Source: Thermomonas sp. HDW16 (GTDB lineage: Bacteria; Pseudomonadota; Gammaproteobacteria; Xanthomonadales; Xanthomonadaceae). From it: a stretch of 64,000 nt of DNA. The DNA is taken from positions 2,418,001-2,482,000 of the forward strand of contig NZ_CP049872.1 in the NCBI RefSeq assembly GCF_011302915.1, read 5' to 3'. The position numbers were made by a program, and so were the translations under genes. Under the pieces are notes generated by a model. It did no database searches and had not been told where the DNA came from. It saw nothing but the letters and a program-made list of their open reading frames with translations. Shown one piece after another: positions 37,899-46,629 of this stretch (within the stretch, counting starts at the first letter, position 1; each line of letters starts with the position of its first letter).

Positions 37899-38714
37899 AT
37901 GAGTGGCTTCACCGAACCGGCCAAGAAACACCTTGGGCAGAACTTCCTTCACGACCACGGCGTGATCGCCAAGATCGTGCAGGCGGTGAACCCGCAACCG
38001 GGCGATGCCATCGTCGAGATCGGCCCAGGCCAGGGCGCGCTGACCTTTCCGTTGCTTAAGAAACACGGCGGGCTCACCGCGATCGAGTTCGACCGCGACC
38101 TGCACGCACCACTACAGGCCGCCGCACGCGAACACGGCATGCTGCGCCTGATCGAAGGCGACGTGCTCGGCGTGGATTTCACCGCACTGGCGGCGGAACT
38201 CGCACCTGCAGATGGACAAATCCGGCTGGTCGGCAACCTGCCCTACAACCTGAGTTCGCCGATCCTGTTCCACGCGCTGGATCACGCCGCATCGATCCGC
38301 GACATGCACTTCATGCTGCAGAAGGAAGTGGTGGAACGCATGGCGGCCGGCCCCGGCAGCAAGGTCTACGGGCGGCTCAGCGTGATGCTGCAGGCGTACT
38401 GCGCGGTGACGCCGTTGTTCATCGTGCCGCCGGGCGCGTTCCGGCCGGCGCCGAAGGTGGATTCGGCAGTCGTGCGGATGGTGCCGAAACCCGCGGACAA
38501 GATCGAAGTCGCCGACCATCGCAGTTTCGCCAACGTCGTCCGCGCCGCCTTCGGCCAGCGCCGCAAGACCCTGCGCAATGCGCTGAACGGCGTCGCCGAC
38601 AGCCCGCAGATCGAAGCCGCCGGCCTGCGTCCGGATGCCCGCGCGGAACAGGTCGAAGTGGCTGGCTTCGTACGCCTGGCGAACCTGTTGGCCGGCCCTC
38701 CCACCGTCGGCTGA
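37899..38714 (+). CDS. rsmA: 16S rRNA dimethyladenosine transferase RsmA/KsgA
   Basis: A 271-residue SAM-dependent enzyme that dimethylates A1518 and A1519 in helix 45 of 16S rRNA, a late quality step in 30S assembly. Start motif KKHLGQNFLHDHGVI, SAM loop VEIGPGQGALT, catalytic NLPYNLSSPI, and the PPGAFRPAPKVDSAVV segment are all present. AAGGAACG is a fair ribosome site 10 bp before the ATG. It is 19 bp after csaA and 46 bp before apaG, which has its own -10 box. Confidence 0.96.
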   Translation: MSGFTEPAKKHLGQNFLHDHGVIAKIVQAVNPQPGDAIVEIGPGQGALTFPLLKKHGGLTAIEFDRDLHAPLQAAAREHGMLRLIEGDVLGVDFTALAAELAPADGQIRLVGNLPYNLSSPILFHALDHAASIRDMHFMLQKEVVERMAAGPGSKVYGRLSVMLQAYCAVTPLFIVPPGAFRPAPKVDSAVVRMVPKPADKIEVADHRSFANVVRAAFGQRRKTLRNALNGVADSPQIEAAGLRPDARAEQVEVAGFVRLANLLAGPPTVG

Positions 38715-38748
38715 ACGCATGTTGATGCGGCAGCGCGCGCGGCGCAGC

Positions 38749-38754
38749 TAGAAT
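38749..38754 (+). promoter_or_regulatory. -10 box of a probably leaderless apaG mRNA
   Basis: TAGAAT, six bases (GCGCGC) before the apaG ATG at 38761, with no ribosome site. This gives apaG-apaH a promoter of its own inside the larger operon, with transcription starting at the initiation codon. Inference from spacing. Confidence 0.45.
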
Positions 38755-38760
38755 GCGCGC

Positions 38761-39141
38761 ATGGGCAACACCAATTACATCTTCGACATCGACGTCGATA
38801 CCCGCTTCCTGGACGACCAGTCCGCGCCGGAGGAAGGCCGCTTTGTCTTCGCCTACACCATCCATATCCGTAACGGCGGCAATGTCCCCGCGCGCCTGCT
38901 GCGTCGCCACTGGCTGATCACCGACGGCAACGGCAAGGTGCAGGAAGTGGAAGGGGAAGGCGTGGTCGGCGAGCAGCCTTGGCTGCGTCCGGGCGAAGGC
39001 TTCGAATACACCTCCGGCGCGGTGCTGGAAACCGATATCGGCACCATGCGCGGCAGCTACGACATCCTCGCCGACGACGGGACGCGCTTCGCGGCGCCGA
39101 TCCCGGCGTTCACCCTGTCCGTGCCGCGCACGCTGCACTGA
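38761..39141 (+). CDS. apaG: ApaG/DUF525 protein
   Basis: A 126-residue immunoglobulin-like beta-sandwich protein of the ApaG/DUF525 family ([40 protein letters not shown], and GTMRGSYDI). Co2+/Mg2+-linked phenotypes in Salmonella (CorD) are known, but the molecular job is not settled. It precedes apaH by 10 bp, the standard pairing. A -10 box directly before the ATG suggests a leaderless start. Confidence 0.95.
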   Translation: MGNTNYIFDIDVDTRFLDDQSAPEEGRFVFAYTIHIRNGGNVPARLLRRHWLITDGNGKVQEVEGEGVVGEQPWLRPGEGFEYTSGAVLETDIGTMRGSYDILADDGTRFAAPIPAFTLSVPRTLH

Positions 39142-39151
39142 GGGCCGTGAC

Positions 39152-40054
39152 GTGGCGACCTGGGCCATTGGCGACCTGCAAGGTTGCTACGACGTTACCC
39201 AGCGCCTGCTGGAGAAGCTGCGCTTCGATCCGGCGAACGATCGGCTGTGGTTCTGCGGCGACCTGGTCAACCGTGGCGGCCAGTCGATCGAAACCCTGCG
39301 CCTGGTGCATTCGCTGCGCGACGTGTCGCACGTGGTGCTGGGCAACCACGACCTGTCGCTGCTCGCCATCGGTGAACGTTCGCCGGACGAACAACGCAAG
39401 GTCAATCCGGACCTGCAAGGCGTGCTGTTCGCCGAGGACGCGCGCGAACTGCTGGATTGGCTACGCGGCAAGGAACTTGCGCATGTCGACCGCGAACTCG
39501 GCTGGATGATGGTGCACGCTGGCCTTGCGCCGAAGTGGACTACGCAACTGGCCGAGAAGCATGCGCGCGAGATCGAGGCCAAATTGCGCGGAGACAACTA
39601 CCGCAAGCTGCTGAAGAACATGTACGGCGATGGCCCGGATTGGTCGCCGCGGCTCAACGGCCCGGAACGCGACCGCGCGATCATCAACATCTTCACCCGC
39701 ATGCGCTATTGCAGCCCGCGCGGGCGCATCGCCTTCGAGCACAAGGGCGAACCCGGTAGCCAGCCGCCGGGCCTGTATCCGTGGTATTCGGTGCCCGGCC
39801 ACGCCGCGCGCGACCTCAAGATCGTGTGCGGGCACTGGAGCACGCTGGGCCTGTTCATCGGCCATGGCGTGCATGCGATCGATACCGGCGCGGTGTGGAG
39901 CGGCAAGATGACCGCGATCCAACTAGACAGCGAAGACCTGCGCGTGGTGCAGGTGCCCGGACGCGACGTGCCCGCGCCCACGCCAAAACCCAGGCCGTCG
40001 AGGCAGCGGCAGCACAATCGTCCGCGTCGTGACCGGGATCAAGCCGTACGCTGA
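39152..40054 (+). CDS. apaH: Bis(5'-nucleosyl)-tetraphosphatase, symmetrical (ApaH)
   Basis: A 300-residue metallophosphatase that splits Ap4A into two ADP and removes Np4 caps from RNA 5' ends. The calcineurin-type metal motifs are IGDLQGCYD, FCGDLVNRG, VLGNHDLSLL and VHAGLAP, in order. The GTG start at 39152 places IGDLQGC at residues 6-12, as in other ApaH. The C-terminus beyond residue 270 is basic and proline-rich (PTPKPRPSRQRQHNRPRR) and may bind RNA, which is inference. It is the last gene of the operon. Confidence 0.95.
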   Translation: MATWAIGDLQGCYDVTQRLLEKLRFDPANDRLWFCGDLVNRGGQSIETLRLVHSLRDVSHVVLGNHDLSLLAIGERSPDEQRKVNPDLQGVLFAEDARELLDWLRGKELAHVDRELGWMMVHAGLAPKWTTQLAEKHAREIEAKLRGDNYRKLLKNMYGDGPDWSPRLNGPERDRAIINIFTRMRYCSPRGRIAFEHKGEPGSQPPGLYPWYSVPGHAARDLKIVCGHWSTLGLFIGHGVHAIDTGAVWSGKMTAIQLDSEDLRVVQVPGRDVPAPTPKPRPSRQRQHNRPRRDRDQAVR

Positions 40055-40167
40055 AATTCCGGTGCCGAGCGCATTCGAAGTAAATTTTTCACATCACATT
40101 GCGTAGGCGTCACCGCCATCATGCTCGCTGTGTAAGCGGCCCTACAGGCCCACGTTCCCGGCAGCAG

Positions 40168-40800
40168 ATGGATCTAGACAAGCGTATCCCGCAGGAATTG
40201 CTCAGAAGGCTGCTGACGGCTGGCGACACCCGGCGCTATGCCGCTGGCGAAATCCTGTTCCATCAGGGCGACGCCTCCGACGCCCTCTACGTGCTGCTAT
40301 CCGGGCGCCTGCGCGTGTATTCGGGCAACGCCAATGGGCGCGAAGTGGTTTACAACGTGCTTGAGCCCGGCGATACGCTTGGCGAACTGCTGCTGGATGG
40401 CGGCCCGCGCTCGGCCTCGGTACAGGCGGTGACCGAATCCGAATGCCTGGTGATCAAGAGCGACGCACTGCGCACCCTGATCCGCACCTACCCTGAACTG
40501 GCCGAACGGCTGATGCTTCGGCTGATCGCGCGCCTGCGCCATGCTACGCGCACCATCCACAGCCTGGCGCTGGACGGCGTGTTCGAACGGGTCACCACGC
40601 TGCTGGAAGAGAACGCGGTCGTCGACGGCGAGACGCGTCATGTGCCGGCGTACCTGACCCAGCAGGAAATCGCCAACAGGATCGGCGCCACCCGCGAGAT
40701 GGTCAACCACGTGATGCAGCGGCTACGCCGTGACGGCTACATCTCGCGCAACGCGCAACGCCGCACGGCAATCCTCAAGCCGCTGCCCAAGCACGGCTAA
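40168..40800 (+). CDS. Crp/Fnr-family transcriptional regulator
   Basis: A 210-residue regulator: cyclic-nucleotide-type beta-roll sensor (YAAGEILFHQGDASDALYVL, then LGELLLDGGPRSASVQAV), a long dimer helix, and a winged helix-turn-helix (LTQQEIANRIGATREMVNHVMQRL). The Fnr cysteines for an Fe-S cluster are missing, so it is not an oxygen sensor of that kind. In the nucleotide pocket the segment GELLLDGGPRSASV keeps the Arg/Ser pair that holds phosphate in Crp, so it may bind cAMP or c-di-GMP. It is not the long Clp of Xanthomonas, which has a different N-terminus. The ATG at 40168 lies in a 113-bp AT-richer gap after apaH. Confidence 0.88.
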   Translation: MDLDKRIPQELLRRLLTAGDTRRYAAGEILFHQGDASDALYVLLSGRLRVYSGNANGREVVYNVLEPGDTLGELLLDGGPRSASVQAVTESECLVIKSDALRTLIRTYPELAERLMLRLIARLRHATRTIHSLALDGVFERVTTLLEENAVVDGETRHVPAYLTQQEIANRIGATREMVNHVMQRLRRDGYISRNAQRRTAILKPLPKHG

Positions 40801-40816
40801 ACGGATTCCGCCACGC

Positions 40817-40855
40817 AAAAAAGAACAGGCATCGACCTCCTGTCGATGCCTGTTC
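40817..40855 (-). terminator. Terminator downstream of folA
   Basis: A 14-bp perfect stem (40823-40836 with 40842-40855), 5-nt loop, and, read on the minus strand, six T residues (complement of 40817-40822). It points leftward and ends the lgt-thyA-folA unit about 105 bp past the folA stop. Without a T-run on the plus strand it would act only weakly on the Crp-type gene. Confidence 0.88.
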
Positions 40856-40960
40856 GGATCACGCTGCCGCCGACCCTGGCTGCGGGGCGCATTGTGGTAC
40901 ACCGCACCCTCGGCAAAAAAGACAATATTTCACACTGACGAAGCGAGCAGCGGCGCTGGT

Positions 40961-41452
40961 TCAGATCCGCGCGTAATCCACGAACTCGAACATGAATGTG
41001 TGTGTCGCATCAACGGGATGCCTTTCCCGCGAAACGATGCGCCACCCATCCGGATCGAAACGCGGGAAGAACGCATCCGCACCTGCGACCACTGTATCGA
41101 CCCAGGTCAGATGCATGCGCGTTGCCAAGGGCAACGTCAGCGCGAACACGTCGCCACCACCGATCACGCACAGCTCGCCGCCATCGAGTGCCGCGATAGC
41201 GAGCGCTTCGTCGATCGACGCCACTGCCTGCATGCCATCGAACGGCGTGCAACCGCTGCGGGTCAGCACCAGGTTGCGTCGCTTCGGCAGCGCGCGCCCG
41301 AGCGATTCGGCGGTCTTGCGCCCCATCAGCATCGGCTTGCCCAGCGTCAGCGCCTTGAAACGCTTGAGATCGTCCGGCAGATGCCATGGCAGGGCGTTGC
41401 CCTTGCCGATGGCGAAGTCGCGATCCAACGCGGCGATCAGCGAAACGTGCAT
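40961..41452 (-). CDS. folA: Dihydrofolate reductase
   Basis: A 163-residue NADPH-dependent enzyme that reduces dihydrofolate to tetrahydrofolate. Motifs: SLIAALDRDFAIGKGNALPWHLPDDLKRFK at the N-terminus (Asp of the active site in LPDDL), MGRKTAESLGRALPKR and CVIGGGDVFA. Length matches chromosomal FolA. It follows thyA by 19 bp, which fits their coupling: thymidylate synthase makes dihydrofolate, and FolA recycles it. Confidence 0.96.
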   Translation of the reverse strand: MHVSLIAALDRDFAIGKGNALPWHLPDDLKRFKALTLGKPMLMGRKTAESLGRALPKRRNLVLTRSGCTPFDGMQAVASIDEALAIAALDGGELCVIGGGDVFALTLPLATRMHLTWVDTVVAGADAFFPRFDPDGWRIVSRERHPVDATHTFMFEFVDYARI

Positions 41453-41471
41453 TTGCGTTGCGATGCCGGCA

Positions 41472-42266
41472 TCAGACCGCGACCGGCGCCTTGATCGCCG
41501 GCGATGGGTCGTAGCCTTCGATGGCGATGTCGTCGAAGCTGAAGCCGAAGATGTCGCGGATCTCGGGGTTGAGTTTCAGCGTGGGCAACGCGCGCGGCGT
41601 GCGTGACAGTTGCTCGCGCGCTTGTTCGTAGTGATTCGAGTACAGGTGGGCATCGCCCAGCGTGTGCACGAAGTCGCCGACCAGCAGGCCGCAGACCTGC
41701 GCCACCATGTGGGTCAGCAGCGCGTAGCTGGCGATGTTGAACGGCACGCCCAGGAAGATGTCGCCACTGCGCTGGTACAGCTGGCAGCTGAGCTTGCCGT
41801 CGGCCACGTAGAACTGGAACAGCGAGTGGCAGGGCATCAGCGCCATCTTCGGTAGTTCGGCCACGTTCCATGCGCTGACGATCAAGCGGCGCGAATCCGG
41901 GTTGCGCTTGATCTCGTCGATCAGCCAGGCGATCTGGTCGACGGTTTTGCCCTCCGCGCCCTCCCAACTACGCCACTGCTTGCCGTAGACCGGGCCAAGC
42001 TCGCCATTTTCATCGGCCCACTCGTCCCAGATGCTGACCTTGTTGTCCTTCAGGTAGGCGATGTTGGTGTCGCCCTGCAGAAACCACAGCAGCTCGTGGA
42101 TGATCGCGCGCAGGTGCAGTTTCTTGGTGGTGACCAGCGGGAAACCTTCATTCAAATCGAAGCGCATCTGCCAGCCGAACACACTGCGCGTGCCAGTGCC
42201 GGTGCGATCGGCTTTCTCGGTGCCGTGCTCCAGCACGTGACGCAGCAAATCCAGGTACTGCTTCAC
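41472..42266 (-). CDS. thyA: Thymidylate synthase
   Basis: A 264-residue enzyme converting dUMP to dTMP with methylene-tetrahydrofolate. The catalytic Cys146 is in [29 protein letters not shown] and [13 protein letters not shown] end motifs are intact. Length equals E. coli ThyA. The start is a GTG (42264-42266) overlapping the lgt stop (GTGA), so lgt, thyA and folA form one coupled unit, an order also found in E. coli for lgt-thyA. Confidence 0.96.
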   Translation of the reverse strand: MKQYLDLLRHVLEHGTEKADRTGTGTRSVFGWQMRFDLNEGFPLVTTKKLHLRAIIHELLWFLQGDTNIAYLKDNKVSIWDEWADENGELGPVYGKQWRSWEGAEGKTVDQIAWLIDEIKRNPDSRRLIVSAWNVAELPKMALMPCHSLFQFYVADGKLSCQLYQRSGDIFLGVPFNIASYALLTHMVAQVCGLLVGDFVHTLGDAHLYSNHYEQAREQLSRTPRALPTLKLNPEIRDIFGFSFDDIAIEGYDPSPAIKAPVAV

Positions 42267-43186
42267 TTCGCCGGCTCCGGTTTGACCGGCATCAGCGTCG
42301 GCGAGGAATGCGACTTCCAGCACCAGAACAGTCCCAGCAGGATCAACGGAATGCTCAGCACCTGCCCCATCGTCAGCCAGCCGAAGGCGAGGTAGCCGAG
42401 TTGCGCATCCGGTTCTCGCACGAATTCGACCAGGAAGCGGAAGCAGCCATAGAGCAGCGCGAACAGGCCGGCCACGGCATAGCGCGGGCGTGGCTTGCGC
42501 GAGTACCAGACCAGCACGCAGAACATCACCAAGCCTTCCAGCGTGGCCTGGTACAGCTGCGAGGGGTGCCGGGCGAAGCTGTCGAGCAGGCCGGCATCGA
42601 ACTGCGCCTTCAACGTGGCCGCGTCCATCGAGGCGAACGGTTCCGGCAGCGAACGCGGGAATACTGCGCCCCAACCATCGAACGCCGTGCCCTGGGTGGG
42701 CTTGCCCCACAGCTCGCCGCCGATCCAGTTGCCGATGCGGCCGAAGCCGAGCCCCGCCGGCACCAGCGGGGCGACGAAATCGACGGTGTCGAAGAAGTGC
42801 AAATGCTGCTTGCGCGACCACCACCACACCGCCACCAGCACGCCGAGCAGGCCGCCATGGAAGCTCATGCCGCCTTCCCAGACCTTGAAGACCATCAATG
42901 GATTGGCGATGAAATCGGCGAAACCGTAGAACAGGATGTAACCGATGCGCCCGCCCAGCACCACGCCGAGCATGGCGTAGAACATCAAGTCGCCAAAGCC
43001 GTTTTCATCCACGCCCGGCAGGCGCCCGGCACGAATCCGGCGACGGCCCAGCCACCAGGCCACGAGGAACCCGAGCAGGTACATCAGGCCATACCAGTGC
43101 ACTTGCGGATGCACGCTGCCCAGCAGCGGCAGGTTCCAGGTCCCGAGGTCGAGGGCGATGGGGTCGATCTGGTGTAGGTAAGGCAT
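42263..43186 (-). CDS. lgt: Prolipoprotein diacylglyceryl transferase
   Basis: A 307-residue inner membrane enzyme with seven helices that attaches diacylglycerol from phosphatidylglycerol to the lipobox cysteine of prolipoproteins. Signature [17 protein letters not shown] and the HGG loop [11 protein letters not shown] are intact, as is RHPSQLYQA. It overlaps thyA by 4 bp. It sits next to lipoproteins that it would process, such as LemA in the cluster upstream. The ATG at 43184-43186 gives a normal start, 31 bp before the TPM-domain gene end. Confidence 0.95.
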   Translation of the reverse strand: MPYLHQIDPIALDLGTWNLPLLGSVHPQVHWYGLMYLLGFLVAWWLGRRRIRAGRLPGVDENGFGDLMFYAMLGVVLGGRIGYILFYGFADFIANPLMVFKVWEGGMSFHGGLLGVLVAVWWWSRKQHLHFFDTVDFVAPLVPAGLGFGRIGNWIGGELWGKPTQGTAFDGWGAVFPRSLPEPFASMDAATLKAQFDAGLLDSFARHPSQLYQATLEGLVMFCVLVWYSRKPRPRYAVAGLFALLYGCFRFLVEFVREPDAQLGYLAFGWLTMGQVLSIPLILLGLFWCWKSHSSPTLMPVKPEPAK

Positions 43187-43216
43187 GTGCCTATTGTGCC
43201 GCAGCCGGCATGCGGG

Positions 43217-43720
43217 CTACAGGAAAACCGGTTGGTTCGGCAGTTCGTCTTCGTCCGCGCCGCCCGGCGACTGCGGGAAATGTTCGGCCATCAGGTCGCT
43301 AACCGAGTCGACGCCGGCGACCACTGCATCCGTGTATTCGCCCGCGCGCAGCCGCTCTTCCATCAGCAGGCAGACGCCGCGCCATTGTTCGTCGCTGACC
43401 AACCCGGCCAGGCCACGATCAGCCACGATCTCGATGCGATGGTCGGCCAGCAACAGGTACACCAGCACGCCATTGTTCGCGGCGGTATCCCACACGCGCA
43501 GGCGACCGAAGGCATCGAGCGCACGTGCACGCGCCTGCACACCGCGCAATACGTCGCGCACGTCCAGCCCACCTTCCACCGCGAAGCAGATTTCGCCGCG
43601 ATGGCGCTTTTCACCCGCGGCGATCGCATCGGCGATGCGTTGCATGTCGGTCGCCGGGAAGCGCGCACGCGCATTGCCGGTGAACAGGTGGGTGAACAAG
43701 CGCTTGAGCGTACCGGCCAT
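43217..43720 (-). CDS. TPM-domain protein without signal peptide
   Basis: A 167-residue TPM-domain protein. The sequence RIADAIAAGEKRHRGEICFAVEGGL and NNGVLVYLLLADHRIEIVADRGL are TPM repeats. The C-terminus is acidic and short. No signal peptide is seen, unlike its upstream neighbour, so it may be cytoplasmic or attach to the membrane by the N-terminal hydrophobic patch (KRLFTHLFTG). The ATG overlaps the TGA of the TPM gene upstream by one base (TGATG). Together with lemA this is a known neighbour set whose function is unknown. Confidence 0.82.
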   Translation of the reverse strand: MAGTLKRLFTHLFTGNARARFPATDMQRIADAIAAGEKRHRGEICFAVEGGLDVRDVLRGVQARARALDAFGRLRVWDTAANNGVLVYLLLADHRIEIVADRGLAGLVSDEQWRGVCLLMEERLRAGEYTDAVVAGVDSVSDLMAEHFPQSPGGADEDELPNQPVFL

Positions 43721-44631
43721 CACCAGCCCCCCGAGGCGCCACCGCCTCCGGATGAGCCACCACCACCAGACCATCCGCCACCGGAACTGCCGCCGCCCCA
43801 ACCGCCACCGCTTCCGCCGCCCCAGCCACCACCGCCACTAAAACCGCCCCAGTCGCGTTGGCGTGCGTAACGACCGCCCCCTCCACCGCCGCCGGACACG
43901 ATGCCGACGATGAAACCGATGAACGCGCCGAAGCCGCCCATGAACATGACCGAAGTCAGGAACAGGGCCGCCACGCCCGCCCCGCCGGCGCAGAGCAAGG
44001 CGCGCACGCCGGCCGGAAGCCCACCGAAAATGCTGCGCAGGAAGGAGGCAACGAAGAATGCGGCGACCAATGCGAACAGCCAATCGCCGCCGCGATCCGG
44101 ACCGGTGGGGTGGCTTGCTTCCGGTTCGGGCAGCGGCTCGCCGTCGACCAGTTTCACCAGTTGCGCGGTGGCATCGAGGATCCCGCCAGCGTAATCGCCC
44201 TGGCGGAACTTCGGCACCATGTATTCCTGGATCACGCGGCCTGCGGTGATGTCCGGGATCGCGCCTTCCAGGCCGTAACCGACTTCGATCCGCACCTTGC
44301 GGTCGTCCTTGGCCACGACCAGCAGCAAGCCGTCATCGACGCCCTTGCGGCCGAGCTTGAATGATTCGAAGGCGCGCACCGCGTACTGCTCAATGGTTTC
44401 GGGCGCAGTGCTGGGGATGACCAGCACCTGCAGCTGGCTGCCCTTGCGCTGCTGCAAGGCCTGCGCCTGTTGCTCGAGTAGCTGCTTCGCGGTGGCATCC
44501 AGCGTGCCGGTGGTGTCAACCACAGGCGAACTGAACGTCGGGATCGCGGCCAGTTGCTGCGCCGCCGTCGCGAACGACAGGCAGAGCAGCAACAGGGCCA
44601 GCAGTGCGCGCGTGGCGAACCGCCGCATCAT
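43720..44631 (-). CDS. TPM-domain protein with Gly/Ser/Trp-rich tail (YgcG-like)
   Basis: A 303-residue exported protein. Signal peptide to about residue 24 (FATAAQQ), a TPM domain (residues about 30-150: PVVDTTGTLDATAKQLLEQQ, VGYGLEGAIPDITAGRVIQEY), then two or three hydrophobic helices, and a C-terminal low-complexity tail of about 50 residues made of Gly, Ser and Trp. This is the YgcG layout. TPM domains were once called TPM phosphatases, as in the thylakoid protein TLP18.3; in bacteria the role is unknown, and it has been linked to membrane stress and phospholipid phosphatase activity. It is 16 bp after lemA. Confidence 0.87.
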   Translation of the reverse strand: MMRRFATRALLALLLLCLSFATAAQQLAAIPTFSSPVVDTTGTLDATAKQLLEQQAQALQQRKGSQLQVLVIPSTAPETIEQYAVRAFESFKLGRKGVDDGLLLVVAKDDRKVRIEVGYGLEGAIPDITAGRVIQEYMVPKFRQGDYAGGILDATAQLVKLVDGEPLPEPEASHPTGPDRGGDWLFALVAAFFVASFLRSIFGGLPAGVRALLCAGGAGVAALFLTSVMFMGGFGAFIGFIVGIVSGGGGGGGRYARQRDWGGFSGGGGWGGGSGGGWGGGSSGGGWSGGGGSSGGGGASGGW

Positions 44632-44647
44632 CGACGTGTGGTCGCGA

Positions 44648-45280
44648 TCAGCCGTTGGTCGGTGCGGGAGCGGCCGGCGCCGCCGGTGCGGGCGCACCGA
44701 AGTCCACGTTCGGCGCGTTCTGGATCTGCGCTTCGTTCTCCACCGTGAAATTCGGCTTGGTCTTGTAGCCGAACACCATCGAAGTGAGGTTGACCGGGAA
44801 CTGGCGGATGTAGGTGTTGTAGTCCTGCACCAGTTGGATGTAGCGACCCCGCGCCACGGTGATGCGGTTCTCGGTGCCCTCCAGCTGCGTTTGCAGGTTG
44901 AGGAAGGACGTGTCCGCCTTCAGGTTCGGGTAGTTCTCGGTCACCATCATCAACCTGCCGAGTGCCTGGCTCAGTTCGCCCTGCGCCGCCTGGTACTGCG
45001 CCAGCGAAGCGGCATCGTCGGCATTGACGTTGATCTGGCTGACCTTGGCGCGCGCCTCGGTCACCGCGGTCAGTACCTGCTGCTCGTGCGCGGCGTAACC
45101 CTTGACCGTGCTCACCAGGTTCGGGATCAGGTCGGCGCGGCGCTTGTACTGGTTCAGCACTTCGGACCAGCCGGCCTTGACCGCCTCGTCCTTGGACTGG
45201 ATCTGGTTGTAGCCGCAGCCGCTCAGCGAGAGCGCAAGCACGAGCAGCAACACGCTTTGCAGCAACCGGGAACCGCGCAT
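44648..45280 (-). CDS. LemA family lipoprotein
   Basis: A 210-residue LemA-family protein. Lipobox LSLSGC with G at +2 predicts a lipid-anchored protein. The main body is helical: QSKDEAVKAGWSEVLNQYKRRADLIPNLV and LNLQTQLEGTENRITVARGRY are LemA signatures. The tail is rich in Ala and Pro. It has an excellent ribosome site (AGGAGAGATT) before the ATG and heads a three-gene set lemA-TPM-TPM. The function is unknown; no enzyme motif is present. Confidence 0.93.
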   Translation of the reverse strand: MRGSRLLQSVLLLVLALSLSGCGYNQIQSKDEAVKAGWSEVLNQYKRRADLIPNLVSTVKGYAAHEQQVLTAVTEARAKVSQINVNADDAASLAQYQAAQGELSQALGRLMMVTENYPNLKADTSFLNLQTQLEGTENRITVARGRYIQLVQDYNTYIRQFPVNLTSMVFGYKTKPNFTVENEAQIQNAPNVDFGAPAPAAPAAPAPTNG

Positions 45281-45356
45281 GGAATCTCTCCTGAAGATGA
45301 AAACGGGAAAACCGCGCTAGTGACGGGCAAGCACCGTTAAGCGGGCGTGCACGCGG

Positions 45357-46106
45357 CTACCACTCACCCGCGCCCGGAACCTTGTGCTTCAACGCATTGC
45401 GGCGCATGAGCAGGTTGAGCCACTCGACCAGCACCGAGAAACCCATCGCGAAATAGACATAGGGCCGCGGCACGTGCACGTTCAGGCCATCCAGTATCAG
45501 CACCACGCCGATCAGCAGGATGAAGGCCAATGCCAGCATCTTCACCGTGGGGTTGTCGTCGATGAACTTCCCCAAGGGGTTTGCCGCCAGCAGCATGATG
45601 CCCACCGCGGTGAGGATGGCGAACACCATGATCGGGATGTGCTGGGCCATGCCCACCGCAGTGATCACCGAATCCAGCGAGAACACGATGTCGATCACCG
45701 CGATCTGCGCGATCACCACCCAGAACACCGAGGATGTCTTGGTGGTGCGCGGATCGTCGTCGTCACCGCCGCCGATCAGGTCGCGGATCTCGAGCGAGCC
45801 CTTTACCAGCAGGAACGCGCCCCCAAGGATCAGCACCAGGTCACGGATCGAAATGCCAAGCCCGAACACGGTGAACAGGTCGTGCTCCATCCGTGCCAGG
45901 AACGCCAGCATCACCAGCAACATGATGCGGGTGATGCAGGCCACCGCGATGCCGATCTTTCGCGCGGCAGGCCGCCGGGCCTCCGGCAGGCGGCCGACCG
46001 CGATCGAGATGAATACCAGGTTATCGATGCCCAGCACGATCTCCAGCGCACTCAGCGTGACCAAGGTCAGCCACGCGTCAGGCGAGGCCAAGAAGCTCAG
46101 ATCCAT
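45357..46106 (-). CDS. TerC family membrane protein
   Basis: A 249-residue inner membrane protein with seven helices. Conserved acidic membrane motifs EIVLGIDNLVFISI and DIVFSLDSVITAVGM are intact, as expected for the TerC/Alx/MeeF group. Members are linked to manganese export and to tellurite resistance in ter operons; no other ter gene is present, so manganese efflux is the likelier role. No yybP-ykoY riboswitch, frequent before such genes, is visible, since dgkA lies only 15 bp upstream. The ATG has GGTGGA in front of it. Confidence 0.9.
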   Translation of the reverse strand: MDLSFLASPDAWLTLVTLSALEIVLGIDNLVFISIAVGRLPEARRPAARKIGIAVACITRIMLLVMLAFLARMEHDLFTVFGLGISIRDLVLILGGAFLLVKGSLEIRDLIGGGDDDDPRTTKTSSVFWVVIAQIAVIDIVFSLDSVITAVGMAQHIPIMVFAILTAVGIMLLAANPLGKFIDDNPTVKMLALAFILLIGVVLILDGLNVHVPRPYVYFAMGFSVLVEWLNLLMRRNALKHKVPGAGEW

Positions 46107-46121
46107 TCGATTTCCACCTTG

Positions 46122-46508
46122 TCAGCCTTGCAGGAGACGCGGCCCGAGGATCAGCGCCCACACTAAGATCACGTTCATCATCAACACGAACACCGCGGCC
46201 GAGCCCATGTCCTTGGCCCGACCGGCGAGTTCGTGGTGCTCGGCGCCGTAGCGCTCGATCACCGCTTCCATCGAGGAATTCATCAGCTCCATCGCCATCA
46301 CCAGCAGGCAGCTGCCGATCAGCAACGCGCGCTCCACCCCGTTCGCACCCAGTCCCCAGCCAAGCGGGCCGAGCACCACGAACAGGCAGACTTCCAGACG
46401 GAAACTGGACTCGTGCAGCCAAGCAGAGCGCAAGCCCTTGAGCGACCAAACCGCAGCCCTCATCACCCCCGCTGGACCACGCGGAAGGTGGCCATAGATG
46501 TCAGCCAT
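46122..46508 (-). CDS. dgkA: Diacylglycerol kinase
   Basis: A 128-residue inner membrane enzyme with three helices that phosphorylates diacylglycerol to phosphatidate, recycling the lipid left from membrane-derived glucan synthesis. The catalytic helix ELMNSSMEAVIERYG and GAEHHELAGRAKDMGSAAVF are the family core. I chose the ATG at 46506-46508; upstream start codons would add a cysteine-rich stretch of no clear use. It lies 15 bp upstream of terC in the same direction, so the two may be co-transcribed. Confidence 0.93.
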   Translation of the reverse strand: MADIYGHLPRGPAGVMRAAVWSLKGLRSAWLHESSFRLEVCLFVVLGPLGWGLGANGVERALLIGSCLLVMAMELMNSSMEAVIERYGAEHHELAGRAKDMGSAAVFVLMMNVILVWALILGPRLLQG

Positions 46509-46580
46509 GCAGCGGCACTCGGAATTGGACGGACACGGCGAAAAAAGGTTGCGGCATAGCCTCGGATTTTGCCACAAGGG

Positions 46581-46612
46581 CCCTGTCGCCGCCCGTATCG
46601 GCGGCGACAGGG
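46581..46612 (-). terminator. Probable terminator of the ABC transporter operon
   Basis: A 13-bp perfect GC-rich stem (46581-46593 with 46600-46612), 6-nt loop, 18 bp past the permease stop on the minus strand. After the stem the minus strand reads CCCTTGTGGCAAAAT, so the T-run is poor. The stem is strong enough to protect the 3' end, and termination may be incomplete or need Rho. Confidence 0.5.
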
Positions 46613-46629
46613 TGCCGCGCGCTGTCGAA

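Noticed and set aside
42308-43177. 289-codon open frame opposite lgt
   Set aside because: Gln/His/Arg/Ala-rich translation antisense to a well-recognised membrane enzyme; shadow frame.
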